Below, in pieces: positions 11,095 through 22,937 of a stretch of 64,000 bases of DNA. The translations under genes were made by a program, and so were the position numbers. Source of the DNA: Neoceratodus forsteri (lineage: Eukaryota > Chordata > Ceratodontiformes > Ceratodontidae); contig CM028132.1 of assembly GCA_016271365.2 (NCBI GenBank), forward strand, positions 1,190,263,001-1,190,327,000, read 5' to 3'. The notes under the pieces are model-generated. The model was not told where the DNA came from. It worked only from the letters and a program-made list of their open reading frames with translations, and made no database searches. Position 1 is the first letter of the stretch. Each line of letters starts with the position of its first letter.

Positions 11095-11305
11095 TTACCC
11101 AGGATAACCCAGCTGAGAATCAACATCTCATTTTCAGTAGGGTCCTGCTTCTGTCTATTTCTGCAGCTGGGTGGATTGGAGCACTGGGAGGTTAAGTTAC
11201 TTGCTCAAGGTCACAAAGTGAATATTTGGCTTTGGTGGGATAAGAACGTGTGATCTCCTGGTTCCCGGATTGGCACTCTAATCACTGAACTACACAGCCT
11301 CCTAT
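11095..11305 (-). mobile_element. tRNA-derived SINE, antisense copy
   Basis: The reverse complement has a tRNA-like head (GTAGTTCAGTGATTAGAGTG, then a degenerate B box in CACGTTCTTATCCC). The core has CCTTGAGCAAGTAACTTAACC, and the distal part matches the SINE at 7908-8100, including AGAAGCAGGA and ACTGAAAATGAGAT. A short AATAAATTG-type 3' end is near 11090. No intact tRNA stem. Confidence 0.78.
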
Positions 11306-11309
11306 AAAT

Positions 11310-12426
11310 AAAGTCAGTTATTTTATGCTTTCTGGTTGTTAACTTTCATTTTTTGAGCCTAGACTTGGACCACCTTCTGTTCTCCCAAGCACTCATCCCG
11401 TCCAGGGTATCCATCAGGAGTACCCAGCTATCACTTAACTCCTGCCACTGTCATGCAAAGTAACAGAGTGCTTGTCCCTGTGTTGGGGCCCTGGGGGCAG
11501 CCAACCCACGCAGGGAAGAACCTATTTGACCAGGGAGGACACTGGCTACTGGGGGGGCACGTAGGACAGCGCATACTGATTGGTTACATTGTGGGTGGGA
11601 CCTTCATCTACCTGCAAACCATGATTGGTAACTTTCTTCCTGTAAACCCACCCGCCACTTCATTGGGTGACTCCTAGAATGGCTTTCCGATGAATCGGGC
11701 AGGTTCAGGAGAATCCCTGCCCTTAATGCTCGAAAGTATGTTGCTCACCACACGGTGGAGTTCCAAGCCTCTGTGTGAGCATTAGGTGTGTGTGTGTGTG
11801 TGTGTGTGTGTGCCATTGGCAAATGAGGACACCAACAGAGCTGATCTCCGGCCTGCTGGAGGGTGGGGTCCATTGTGCACCAGGTGCAGGAGCATTCCTC
11901 CCTCCCCATGAAAGGCAGTGTCCTGGTCAGACCCATCTACTTGTTCCCAGTGCAGCATATTTGACAGCCTGTACTTGGGGACATGAATCTAGGTCGCCAG
12001 CTTAGTGCACAGACTCATGTATTATCAAGCCATCAAGTAGCCTCGAAATATAATTTAGCCCCAAATCATATAGAACATAAAATCATGCAGGTATGTTACA
12101 AATACTGAAACTGATGGGCTCATATTAGTCTGCTACCATCCCCACCCCAGTGAACGTTTTGTTCAGGATGCTGTAAGAATAAAGTATCAGGCTGCATTTT
12201 AAATAAATGCCTGGATTACTTCATTAAAATCTCTAATATTCTATGCTTGTAAAGGTCTGGAACTCAATTGAGGTACATTACCACACCACTTTAAAGTGGG
12301 ATTGACTACATTCTGGAAGCCTAACTAGTGTAGTTGAGAGGCCTGCTACACAAGAAACAGTTGTGGTCATTAAAACATCATATACTGGATGACTAAATTG
12401 ATAAAAAAAAATTAGTAAATAGCATT
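11310..12426. other. intron, no gene seen
   Basis: Mostly unrecognised sequence, with one GT microsatellite described separately. No open frame here has a conserved motif. Confidence 0.4.
11786..11812. repeat. (GT)n microsatellite
   Basis: An uninterrupted GT run of 27 bases. Confidence 0.98.
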
Positions 12427-12985
12427 AAGAAACAGAGCACCAGGCATTTAGGCATCTGGAAACGAGCAGGAATCTGCCCAGTATGCTTTCCTGGTGAAAC
12501 TTTTAAATAAATAAATAGAAGCGCCCAGTGTGAACTGTGTTCACATATAAGTGTGTGCGTGAACAATGTCAGTTCTGGCCCCTCCTTCAGGCAGTTGTTC
12601 AGCACTTCCAGTGCCTGCTGCAGATAAGATATGCCTGTTTTCTTTTTTATATGTGAACATAATTCATATCAGGTGCTTCTGAATGATTGGTGCTCTGTTT
12701 CTTATCTTATTGTTTTCTTATTTAATGTGAGTACAGCCATACCCCTCAAGCAGAGGTGTAATTGTGCTATTTGTGGGAAAAAAAAAATAAAAATTTTCTC
12801 ACATGGGACGAGTGCTGCAGTTGTGCATGGCTGATGCCTTTTTTAAACTACTCTGTTCTTGCTTGCTTATGTCCCACTCTTGCCTCCCCTGTCACCCACC
12901 CTGATGTTATATTTATTTATCTAAAAGTTTCACCAAGAAAGGCATACTGAGCAGAGCTGCTCATTTCCAGATGCGTCCTGACGAG
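12427..12985. repeat. inverted pair of LINE-tail and flanking blocks
   Basis: Bases 12427-12445 (TAAGAAACAGAGCACCA) pair with about 12687-12705. Bases around 12450-12518 pair with about 12905-12980, sharing TGGTGAAACTTTTA and AATAAATAAAT. The two LINE-tail copies thus face each other across ~400 bp. The right copy belongs to the antisense LINE at 12905-16190. Confidence 0.6.
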
Positions 12986-15900
12986 GGGGTGAGAAGGAAC
13001 AGCAATCAAGTACAGGAAATTAAGAATAGTAATAGTCAATATACAAGCGTGAGAAAAAAAATACAGGAACTACAACTGAACAGTCATATACAGGTCATAC
13101 TGTAGACAAGACTGCTTTAGATTTCAGGACTATACAGATGTAAGTGCTAACATTGATAGGGAAACAGAGATTAGCATATTTACAGCACTGAAGAGGATGT
13201 GGGTATGGAGGGCCAGGAGATAAGGCCCAGAGATAATACTGGTAAGGGGAAGAGAACAGGGTAACTACTACAAGAGCATGAAGTTGGAGAAAAGCAGGTG
13301 AGTGAAATGGGAGGGGGGGGGAGTAATAATTGAAAAAAAGAAAGAAGGGGAGGGAGGGGAAGTTATGCACAATTGCAGGAAGGAGAGATAAGGTCTGTTA
13401 GGGAGGCAGGAGAGGACACAGGTGATGGTGGTATAACAGATGGGCGGGAGGAGGGAGTTCCATAGTTTGGGGAAGTGGTGGGAGAAGGCCGGATGACCTG
13501 CAGAGGTGGTCCTAATTGGGATTAGGGTACAAGAATCTAGGTTTCTGAGGGAGTGGGAGGAAGGGGACTTCGGGGGAGAGAGCGGAACCAGAATATAGCT
13601 AGGAAGTTGGCACAGTGGGCACGGCACCTGTCATGAAGAGGGGGGATAAAGAGAGAGATTGGTAGAGGTCACAGTGGTGAGTGAGTGGAGGGCAGTCGAG
13701 AGCAAAGCAGCAAAAAGAATGGAAGAGAGTGACCAGTCTGGTTAGGAGAGTTTTGGGAGTGGCACTGTTGACTACATCCCTGCAGTCGAAAACAGGGAGG
13801 ATAATTTTCTGGGCAAGAGCTCGGCGGGCCAGCAATGGAATATAGTCATGGTTCCTGAAGAGGTCACCAGTTTGGTGTGCAGCTTTTTGTGGATTGCATC
13901 TACGTGTCCAGAAAAGTCAAGGTGTTGGTCAAGTCAGACCCTGAGATACCTAAAGGAGGTAACATCCTCAAGCAAGGTTTCATCAAGGGTGTGGAAGGAG
14001 GGGAGCCGAGAGTCTCTCTGCCTTGTGACAGAGGTCATGGAGACTGTCTCTTTGGCATTCAAGAACAGCCGATTTGAGCGTAACCATAGCTGAACCTTGT
14101 TAAAGTCATGCTGAAATCTGGACGCTTCATCTGACGGGGAAGAGCCAGAGGTATACAGGACCGTGTCGTCTGCATACATGTGGCTAGAGGTAAAGGGGAA
14201 GACAGTAGGAAGGACATTTATGAAGACAGAGAATAGCAGTAGGCTGAGTACAGAGCCCTGAGGACCTCCAATGTTAATGGGGGGGGGGGGATAGTGAATC
14301 GCTAATCCAAATGGATTGCATCCTTCCCACAAGGTAGGAATGGAACCAGTTGGTAGCTAAGGCTGAAAGCCCATGCAGAAGTTTGATCAGAAGGGGGGGG
14401 GTGTGAGACACTGCTGAAAGTCTTGGCTAGGATGACAAAGATGGCAGTGGTGATGAGGCCCTGGCCCATGCCAGAGAGGAAAGATTCAATGAGCCTAAGG
14501 AGAGAGGAGGTGATTGAGAGGAGCTTCTGGAAACCAGACTGGTAAGGGGTGAAAAAGGAAGATGAGTCAAGGTAGGAAGATGGTTGGGACAGGATCATAT
14601 ATTCCCAGAGCTTGGCAAGGATGGGGAGAAGAGAGATAGGCTGGTTATTACCAGAGGTAGAGGAATCCCCTCCTTTTGAGAGGGGAATAACAGTGGCAAG
14701 CTTCTAGTCAGCTGGGACAGATGTGAGAGAAAAAAGGAGAGGTTTAGGAGAGAAGCAGTAGGGGAGGTGATAGCGGGGGCAGACAGGTAAAGGATCTTGG
14801 AGTCTAACCCATTGGGGCACTTACCCTTAGAAGGGTTAAAGACAAGGAGAGATTTGAGGGTGTCTGCAGAGGATATAGGGCAAAAGGAGAAGGAGGGGGA
14901 TGAAGGGGAGTCATACCGAGAGGACTTGAGGGGGGAGGGGCAGGAGTGGTGGAGGAGTTTAAAGAAGGGAGGAGACGCAGGAGGTGAAGAATGAATTAAA
15001 CTCCATGGCCACAGACAGAGGGTCAGACGGGGTGGCATCACCCACTCTGAGGACTGGAACAAGGGGCTGGGCTGGAGGGGAGAATAGGGCATGAACCACC
15101 TTTGAGAATTTGGATGAATGGTTTATGTTTGTTTGAAAAGTGGTAGAGAAGTATTCAGCCTTGGCAAGTCTAACTGCCTTTATGCAGGCATTACAGAGGG
15201 AGGTCTACAGGGGAACCAGAGGATTTGTGCATCTTCCATGCCTGATCCCTGGCACGTAGGCATGCCAGCAGTTCAGCAGTGATCCAGGGGAGATGGGATC
15301 CACGTATCTGAGTGCATCTAAATGGGCATAGTGGTTCCAGATGGCAAGGAGTTTAGATTTGAAATAGTCCAAGGCCAGGTTGATAGAGGAGGCAAGGGGG
15401 GATGGGAGACCAGTCTGTGTTTGACAGATCCTCGAGTGAGGAGGCAAGGTCCAAGGATTTGTATGAGTGAATCAGTAATATTCTAGATGGAGCTTTTGGA
15501 TAGCAAGTTTTGCAAACAGAATAGAATAGATCAAATGGTGGCCACTTAGGGCGTCAGGTAGGATTCCTGCTGCAACAATATGGTGTGGGTGGGAGGTGAG
15601 TGTCCAGTGAATTAGAGTGTGGTTGAATGATTTGGTACTTAGTTGGGTGGGCTTGTTTATTAACTGGGACAGACTGAGAGATGCTATGTCGTTTCATGTT
15701 TTGGAGTGGGACAGCCAGTTCATTTTAATATCGCCCAGGACATGAAGTTCTCCAATGGTGGCATGTGACTGGAGAGTAGTCAGGAGTTCCATGACAGTCT
15801 GGGGTGAGAGACCAGGGCAGCAGTAGATGCCGGCAACAAAGATGGGAAGGAAGAAGGGGAGGGATAATTTCACCAGGAGTGCTTGTAAGCCTGCAGGAGA

Positions 15901-16190
15901 GTGGTAGCAACTATAGGGGTGAATTGAATTCATGAGGCGATGTATATGGCTACACCACTTTCTCTGCTGGCCCGATCTTGTAACCAGGAATGTTCAGGGC
16001 TGTCATTGCTTTACCCTCACTCTGGCTGTCAGAGTTGATACCAATGGTGATCTGAGGGTCAGGGGTGGGGGTGGAACAGATGTCAGGCAGCCAACTCCCT
16101 CCCAGCGCCTCACTGCCATGGTGCACCCTGGCCCCACAAGCATGGGATGTGGATGATGCTTTTTTTAGGGAGCACATTTCATACATCTTC
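12905..16190 (-). mobile_element. degraded LINE (L2-like, Jockey superfamily), antisense
   Basis: On the - strand, endonuclease remnants (VLGDIKMNWL near 15700-15730) are followed by RT remnants: PYQSGF, GGPQGSVLS and the active-site YADDTVLY within 13934-14332. A C-terminal block with PAFSHHFPKLWNSLLP lies near 13460. The 3' end is the T-rich TTTATTTATCT tail near 12910. The coding strand is CT-rich and broken by several stops, so the element is dead. The C-terminal APxLWNxLP motif is typical of L2-like elements. Confidence 0.72.
13934..14332 (-). pseudogene. LINE reverse transcriptase fragment
   Basis: A 132-codon open stretch contains GGPQGSVLSLLLFSVFI, then YADDTVLY, the RT catalytic block, and LFLNAKETVSM and SFRYLRV of the downstream RT region. 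In intact relatives SFRYLRV is xFKYLGV. It continues on both sides in other frames (14302-14598 upstream, 13268-13627 downstream). Confidence 0.75.
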
Positions 16191-16786
16191 CCCCTCTCTT
16201 CTGTTTCACTTCTTGTTCAGAAGGTATTATAGTAACTACCTGTAGGTGATACAGTCTTTCTGCCTTGTTTGAACACACAAGTAGAATGAGCAGTTATTGT
16301 CAAGGAGTTCGCGTTGTACCATGGTTCCAGCCAGCACTGATGAGAGCTGTTTATAGAAGTGAGTGTGTATATATTATACATGTCTGAGTTGATCCCTCTC
16401 AAGCCTTTGTTATGACAAGGCTTTTTATCATTGTCACTCACTGAATGTATGACCCATTAGAGAGTAGAACTCCCCTCTTTTCAATCCTCTTGGAAACAGT
16501 ATGGCTAATTATCACATTACTCTTAACTTACCCCCATTATATGGGGCAGTCCTTCATTCTGCTGAAAATTGCCCCCACCTCCCAAGGAGAAGGTGCAGTA
16601 CTGAATTCTGATATCCAATTTTGAAGCCAAAATGTTTCAGGTTTATTGTATTATTTACAGAGGTCCATTGAGCAAAGCTGATTGCCTAGGATAGCCTAGA
16701 AGAGTGTAACAAGTTCAGCAATAACAGCAGTAATAAATTTAAAGATACAAGGAACATCACTGTTAAAATCTAATTACTGGAGACCA
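16191..16786. other. intron, no gene seen
   Basis: No coding signal. A weak hairpin (AAGCCTTTGT with ACAAGGCTT) lies at about 16402-16426 and may be an eroded member of the palindrome set. Confidence 0.4.
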
Positions 16787-16921
16787 TAAATATCAACCGG
16801 ATTACTGTTTTGTTAAAAATACATATCGACCGGATTTCGGGTTATTATGCTCCAAACGCAGTAATAACGCAAAATACGGTTGATATGACACTTCATAATA
16901 ACCCGAAATACGGTTGATATG
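16787..16921. repeat. nested palindrome with four copies of a CpG-containing motif
   Basis: Arms 16822-16849 and 16894-16921 are reverse complements with 2 mismatches in 28. They share CGGGTTATTATG. An outer/inner second pair exists: ATCAACCGGATTAC (near 16790) and its inverse GTAATAACGC...ACGGTTGAT (16861-16885). The motif ATCRACCGNATT therefore occurs twice in each orientation. The surroundings are AT-rich, so the retained CpGs stand out. Confidence 0.85.
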
Positions 16922-17129
16922 ACATTCCCCAAAGAAAAGACTTTAAAACTGTTGCATTCCATTGTTTCACAAAAAGTATTTCAACTGCAGTATTTTCAAT
17001 TGTGTTTTAATCATGAACAGTTCAATTTTTTTCAAAAATAAAACTGCACTTTAGCTAAAAAACATCTTTTTCTTTCAAGCTGCTAGAAATACAGTCTAAA
17101 CCTCCATAGCAGCAATTATAAAACATAAA

Positions 17130-17265
17130 GGATAGGTACGTTTGATGTTATGGATTTTTTTCACACACCCTTGGTGTGTGATGACACCATAAACCTCTCG
17201 AGTTTCGCGGGTCATCACACACCTCCAGTGTGTGAAAAGAATCCATAACACACACATACCTATCC
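17130..17265. repeat. long palindrome with nested hairpins
   Basis: Arms 17130-17185 and 17211-17265 are reverse complements with few mismatches (GGATAGGTA, GTTATGGATT, TTTCACACAC, GTGTGTGATGAC). Each arm contains its own small hairpin (CACACACCCTTGGTGTGTG on the left). The 25-bp centre holds three CpGs, in CTCGAGTTTCGCGG. It is about 210 bp from the palindrome at 16787-16921. Confidence 0.9.
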
Positions 17266-18493
17266 ATTATTCTCTGTGTATAAAACAGAAAGGAGAAATA
17301 CTGCATCCTGATTGGTCATTCAGTGTAGTGGTGATCTGGCAGATTTGTAAACATAATGCAACTATTGATAACTGGCACCGTGGGTGTTGCAGCTGAAGGA
17401 GGAAATGTCCTGTTGCTCAGTGTTCAGGGTTTGTAAATACATGATTTGATGATATGTACCCCTTCCCCCAATTTGATTTTGAGGGATAGACTCACAAATT
17501 CAGTGATGAAAGGTAGAAATACAGGTCTGTTTGGCCCAACGTACCCAGAAAGCAGTGCATTGCATTTAGCACTTGGGATTTAACATTGAGAGGGAGACGA
17601 AGGCAGGGATGTTTATAAATCAGGTTGACATTGTAGAAATGTTGTTTCCATGGACTTTCTGGGCTCTGCCTTAAGCTTCTCTTTTTTTTAATCAGAAAAT
17701 GAATTCATTTTTGAACCATTTTAATAAATTTAAATCTTAAAGTGATTTACTGTGTTTGAAAATATAGCAGCAGATCACTAGGCAAATTAGCCTAATTGTT
17801 CTAGTCTACTTCGTGAAAATACTTTTATTGTTTAAAGAGCTGTTACTGTTCCTTTTAAACAATCTTCTTCTTTTTCCTTTTGGTAATTGTTAAGTTGTCT
17901 AACATACAGTAATAAGTGTGGTCACACAGATCAACAAATTAAAACCCCTTACTCACCCAGTTCGAGTTATAGTGTACAGCCTTTATTGATTTTACAGTGC
18001 CGCAAAACCTCTAGCACTTCAAGGCCCTCTGTTCTTATGAGAATTCAAGGAATTGATGGCGGTCTTGCAGCACTGCAACACATCAGTAAATGTTGGACAC
18101 TGTAACTCCAACTGGATGAACACTGCTACAGAAACAGCCCCCCTAGCCTGGTAGCGCGGCCTTTTGTTTCTATCAATAATATGAGTGGTGATTGAAAGAA
18201 TACTCCACCAGGAGGCTGGCATATTGTGTTCTCCTCTGCTTCATTCTGAGTTTGCTGTAAGACATTACTGATTGTGGCATCACAGCTGCTGAAGCAGATC
18301 TACTCACCATCTGTCAGATTGGTCACTTCTGATATCCCACCCTGTAAAGTTTAATTTCCAAACACTATTACAATATAAAGAGATTTAACTTCTGATGTCC
18401 CAGCCTGTGAAGTTTAATTTCCAACACTGAAGCAGTATAAAGAAATGTGTCAATAGCCCTGTCAGTGTCTAGGTAAATTAGTGTTCTATATGC
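17266..18493. other. intron, no gene seen
   Basis: AT-rich. A duplicated block (TTAACTTCTGATGTCCCAGCC near 18388 and TTCTGATATCCCACCC near 18328, each followed by TGTRAAGTTTAATTTCCAA) shows a ~60-bp tandem duplication at about 18325-18450. No coding signal. Confidence 0.45.
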
Positions 18494-18569
18494 TATACTT
18501 TATAGTAGAGGTGTGCAGAATATAAAATTATGCCCACGGAATGACCATTCCATGTAATTTTGCAGAATT

Positions 18570-19160
18570 TGCTTGACAGTTCTGCAGAATTTCACCAATG
18601 TTTTATATTTCAGTTATTTTGTTTTACTTTTAAAAGTAAATTTTCAAATGCCACCAAATTTGGTATGTAGCCTCATAATTATAGCATACATATGTATGCC
18701 AAATATCAGAGTCATGGGTTGAAAGGTGGCAGAACTATGGGTGGCCAAACATTTAATCAAAATTTCAATTTCAATTATTTCAATCTAATTTTAAAATTTC
18801 TTACCCAAATTTCTCCACTGTTTCAGGATTTAGAGAAACATACAGCATGCATATATGCACCATGTTTTAAGTCTCAAGTTTCAAAGGGGGTTGAGTTATA
18901 GGTAGCCAAACATTTTGCCAAAATGTAGATTTCTGTTATTTTAGTATAATGTTGATAGTACTCATTGAAATGTTATTCAATTTCACAGGTATACAGGGTA
19001 TCACTACATGTATGTATGTATATAGTTTTATATTTCTAGCTTCAAATGGGACTGAGTTACAGCCTGCCAAACATGTTGCCACCATTTAAATTTCAGTTAT
19101 TTCCTTCTAAATTTAAAACAACATATCCAAATTTAACCAGATTCGAAACATTTAAACTAC
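18570..19160. repeat. degenerate tandem repeat, unit ~155-165 bp
   Basis: About three and a half units can be lined up. Each has a GAGTTA or GAACTA block followed by a GCCAAACAT block (near 18745, 18905, 19067). An AATTTCAGTTATTT-like stretch follows (near 18605, 18770, 18930, 19090). Divergence between units is high. Confidence 0.65.
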
Positions 19161-19165
19161 TGTAC

Positions 19166-20690
19166 CACATTTATTTTATTTTTAATTATTTGAGGTATCA
19201 GAATTACAATCCTTTGAGTCAGTGACTCCTTTACAAAGGATCCACATCAAAAACAGTGCAGGAGTAACAAATAATGCAATACAAAAAATACATTACATAC
19301 TTAGTTACATTACAAACATTATACAAACACAGATAGGTGCAACAAGCAGTGTACAGTAACATGTGGTTGAGACAGTCAACACGTAGAAATTATTGAAGCA
19401 GTCAGACTTGCCCTTGTCATAGTGCAACATTAATAATTAGGGAGGAGAGTCAAGTAGCAGGCGGTAAAAGAGGCTGGGCTAGGAGCAGTCGTAACCGCCC
19501 AAGTCAGGCAGGTGCTGCCTGAAATAGTGTTTGAAAGTGTGTAATGTAGTAATTGAGGAAATCTCCTGCAGCAGGCCATTTAACCATCGGGGAGACCTGT
19601 ACATGAACGCCCTCTGCCCTAAGGGAGTCCTACAGAACGGGACAAGGAAGGTGGCTTTAGTGGAGCTTCTGGTAGACCTGGGGGTGGGGGCAGGGGTTAG
19701 GAGATGTAGGGTTTCAGGAGGAGAGAGACCTGAGGCTATCTTTCTGGCTAGCAGGCAGGTCTGGTAGATGAGCCTACCCTCAAAATTTAGCCAGTTAGCT
19801 TGCTTGTACAAGTCACAGGTGTGAGTGAGTCAATGTCCATCAGCAACCAGTTGGCAGGCATTGTTAAGGGCGACATTAATATGGCAGAGTGTGGTGTCAG
19901 CCACAGAGCCATAGATTCTAATGCCATAATCAACTAGGGACAGCACTGAACTAGTAACTGCCAGATGCAGGGCATCAGGAGTCATGCAAGACCTACGCCT
20001 GTAAAGTAAGCCAATCCTGGTGTTCACTGTCTTGCAGACCAAATTAATATGTTCATGATATGAGAGGGTGGAGTCCAGTGTGATACCCAGGTATTTAAAA
20101 CTATTAACCTGCTTCACGGGTTGGTGGTGGCTATTTAGAATGTTTAGAGGTAGGCCGTTGCTTTTGTTGCGAGCATTAGCAAACAACATCACTTTCATCT
20201 TTTTATTATTTCAGATGAGTTTGTGGTGGGAGAATCAGGATTCTGATTCAGAGAAGAACCTTTGAATATTACCTTGTAGGGGGGTGGGATCAGAGTGGCT
20301 AGAAAAGATGACAGTGTCATCTGTGTAGAGTAACATCTGTCCAGAGCAAGCAAGGGGAAGGGTATTGAGGAAGAGACTGAATAGTAAAGGGCCCAGAATA
20401 GAGCCTTGAGGGCCCCTAAGTGAACCAGTAAGCTGGTAGAGAGGGTGTCATGGATTTTTACTTGTTGTGATCTCCCACTAAGGTAGTTGGAGAACTAGGA
20501 GGAGGCATCTAGTGAAAGGCCCAAATGTGAGAGGGATTCAACAAGGAGTGCATGGTTTACTGTGTCAAAAGCTTTAGTTGGGCCTATATAGACAGACCCA
20601 ACTAAGTGGACACAGTCCAGGGCTTTGTGTATATAAAAGGCAAGCAGATAGGCAGCACTCAGCAGCATAAACTTTAAAGTTTTTTAAAAA
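19166..20690 (-). mobile_element. LINE 3' half (Jockey superfamily), antisense
   Basis: The - strand shows the end of an RT domain: PQGSILGPLLFSLFLN, then YTDDTVIF near 20310, the SFKYLGITLDSTLSY block near 20085, and a C-terminal domain with MYRSPRWLNGL near 19590. Open pieces lie at 19830-20198 and 19479-19811. The 3' tail is an ATTTTATTT-rich stretch near 19170. It is the same family as the + copy at 57253-58285: both have CTTTGCAAA/CTTTGTAAA then GTAATTC before an AATAAATAAA-like tail. It is 5'-truncated and broken. Confidence 0.8.
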
Positions 20691-21334
20691 TTAAAACAAA
20701 AATTGCAAACTGCAACAGAAATTGCTCCGGAGAGATGTTACCACGGCACTAACCCCAGCGCTTCAAGTCTGCTCATGACTCTTCATCTGGGGGTGTGGCC
20801 ATGGTGTACCAATCTTCAATTTATTCAACATTTTTAAAGTCACAGGCACACTATAGCACATCTAGTGAGAACACCAAAAACTGACAATTATATTGAAAAA
20901 AAAACATAAAGTACACTAAATTAGTGAAGATTAAACAACACTGTATGTATTTCACAGATAAAACAGACTGTTGGAAAAAGTTATTATACATAGTAACAAG
21001 CATAATGGGTGCAATTTGTGAAAAAAAATTTGTCTTGGAATGGTTAGGAATAAATTTTTGGTATGAACACTGTTTTTTTGGTCAAAATAGTTCCTAATTT
21101 TGGGTGCATAGGTTCTAATAGTTTATGATCCCCATTTGGCTCATTTGACTTTAAATGTGAGTGCATTTTATTTTAGTTGCACCTCTTGATCTACACATAT
21201 TTGTGATTTATTTAAAATAGTATAGATTAGCCTTTACAAATTGCACACAGAATTTCATGGACTTTCACAAACTTTCATCGAAATTCCACAAATTCAGAAT
21301 TTTCATATTCCACGCAGCTCTACTTTAAAGTATA

Positions 21335-21615
21335 TAACAGAAAATCCTCCAACTCGTAAAAGAAAATAAAGACGCTTAAGAAGTATAAAAATAGTCTCCT
21401 TTTTAAAAAAAAAAAATATTTTGACTGTAATTTTCTCCTCATTGAATCCCCCTGTCAACCACCCTGACAATTAGGGTTTACCACACACGCACACTTCCTT
21501 CCTTTCTCCAGGAGGGTGTGGCTGCCTTCACAGCTGATGCTATGACTGCTCCTTGGTTGACTGGAAGCAGATACCTGACTGCTAGGTGGCTATGCCCCCC
21601 CCCCTCAATTATGGA
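21335..21615. other. intron, no gene seen
   Basis: AT-rich, then a short GC-richer block with a CCCCCCCCC run at about 21596. No feature. Confidence 0.35.
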
Positions 21616-21960
21616 GGACTTTTCAGGACAACGTATGAATGGTTTACTTTCCTCTTTTCTGGCAGGTTGCATTAGACACATTGTCCTTGCAACCTGCTGC
21701 GATATACTGTGGGGAGCCACAGAGTTCGATTCTGTCCAACATGTTATTTGCCATGTGCATGTTGCTGTTAGGAGAGGTCATTAGATGGTGTAAGCTAGAG
21801 TTTCACTGCTATGCAGTGACAACTAGCTTTACCTGTCATTTACAATGGACAGGCCTGATGCGGTCCCTGTCCTGGACAAGTACCTATGAGGAATTTGTGA
21901 CTGGATGACTTCCAGCTGACCAAGCTTGAGTCCTGGCATGATGGAGGTGTTGTAGATGGA
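21616..21960 (+). mobile_element. L2-like LINE RT fragment
   Basis: The + strand reads QSSILSNMLFAMCMLLLGEVIRW then LEFHCYAVTTSF. In intact L2 elements this is a QGSxLSPxLFNxYMxPLG...FHxYADDTQLY block; the catalytic DD pair is lost here. The upstream VALDTLSLQ and downstream text fit the same frame. It ends abruptly near 21960-22020, where a different LINE begins. Confidence 0.65.
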
Positions 21961-22020
21961 ATCAGGTCCTCGTGGGTTGGCAGTAAATAGTCCAACACTT
22001 AGATGTCAATCTTTAAATAG

Positions 22021-22760
22021 CATCCCTTGAAAAAATTATCCAGTATCAGACCACAAGAGTTTTTGAATAAATATAACTTATCAGAACAACAGCACGGCTT
22101 TAAAGTCAAACACAATACGGAGACGACCTCGGTGGGGTTCACTGGCTGCATACAGGGTGCTCTAGATAAGGGGCACTCTGTTGCAGCTGTTTTTGTGGAC
22201 CTCACCAAGGCCTTTGATTTGGTTGAGTATAGTTTACTGTCAGGGGTCTTACAGAACCTACACTTTTCAAGTAATGTTATTAATTGGTTCACCGATTATT
22301 TGAGGAATAGATTCCACATTACCTCTTCTGGTGGAGGGTCTTCCTTGCCTAAGCCGATCCTTTGTAGTGTGCCACAGGGGTCGATTTTAGGACCACTTAT
22401 TTTTTCACTTTATATGACTACGGTACCTAGAGTGCGCACCCAGACTTCTTTGATTATGTATGCAGATGATGCAGTATTGTATGGGATAAGTTCAAGTTCT
22501 AAAGGTGCCCTTGAGAAGGTCTAGGCGGATTTTGATATTTTTCAGAATTGGTTAATTTCAAATTGTATGGTTTTAGACTACAAAAAGACAAAAGCAATGG
22601 TGTTTATGAATAAACAAAAATGTAAAGATCTACCTTCGATCACAGACCTCAATGGGAATGTTATTGAATTGGTAGAAAACTTTAAGTATCTTAGATTAGT
22701 CTTGGATTCTAAACTGTCCTTTGAGTTACAAATAAAGAGCGTAAAGAAGACTATCCACCA
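22021..22760 (+). mobile_element. LINE reverse-transcriptase fragment, + orientation
   Basis: An open stretch of 165 codons (22027-22524) carries SEQQHGFKVKHNTETT, VFVDLTKAFD (first catalytic Asp), SVPQGSILGPLIFSLYM and MYADDAVLYG (catalytic Asp pair). After one stop the frame continues over 22567-22760 with KTKAMVFM and ENFKYLRLVLDSKLSF. It resembles Rex/L2-type RTs. Both ends are truncated; the N-terminal endonuclease is absent. The right break at about 22760 enters unrelated sequence. Confidence 0.8.
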
Positions 22761-22937
22761 AAGGCCGGGACAGAGGTGTAGCCAGGGATTTCAGATCTGC
22801 ACACCAAGTGGACTCACTGCTATCCCTCCTTGTTAGAGTGAGCCCCCCCCCCCCGAGGGTGTAGCCAGACAATATACAAATGTACACCAGGACCGTGTTT
22901 GTTGCCTCATTTGGCACAATAAATACAACTTTTGTAT
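22761..22937. other. short insertion of unknown type
   Basis: It starts near GGGACAGAGGTGTAGCCAGG, which looks like a hAT-type terminus, and contains a C run at about 22844-22857. Too short to classify. Confidence 0.3.

Larger units (their letters stand above)
18494..21334. mobile_element. TIR-bounded element with internal tandem repeats, interrupted by a LINE
   Basis: Left end 18494-18524 and the reverse complement of 21304-21334 match at about 25 of 31 positions. They share TATACTTTA, AGTAGAG and GAATAT. Both ends then continue into similar AT-rich sequence (GCAGAATTTC-like on the left, GTGGAATTTC-like on the right). A LINE at 19166-20690 sits inside. No transposase was found, so it is a non-autonomous DNA element or satellite-like block. 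The superfamily is unknown; inclusion of the outer TATACTTTA in the TIR is uncertain. Confidence 0.6.

Noticed and set aside
16787..17265. CRISPR-like array
   Set aside because: The repeats are inverted, not direct with spacers, and the organism is a vertebrate.
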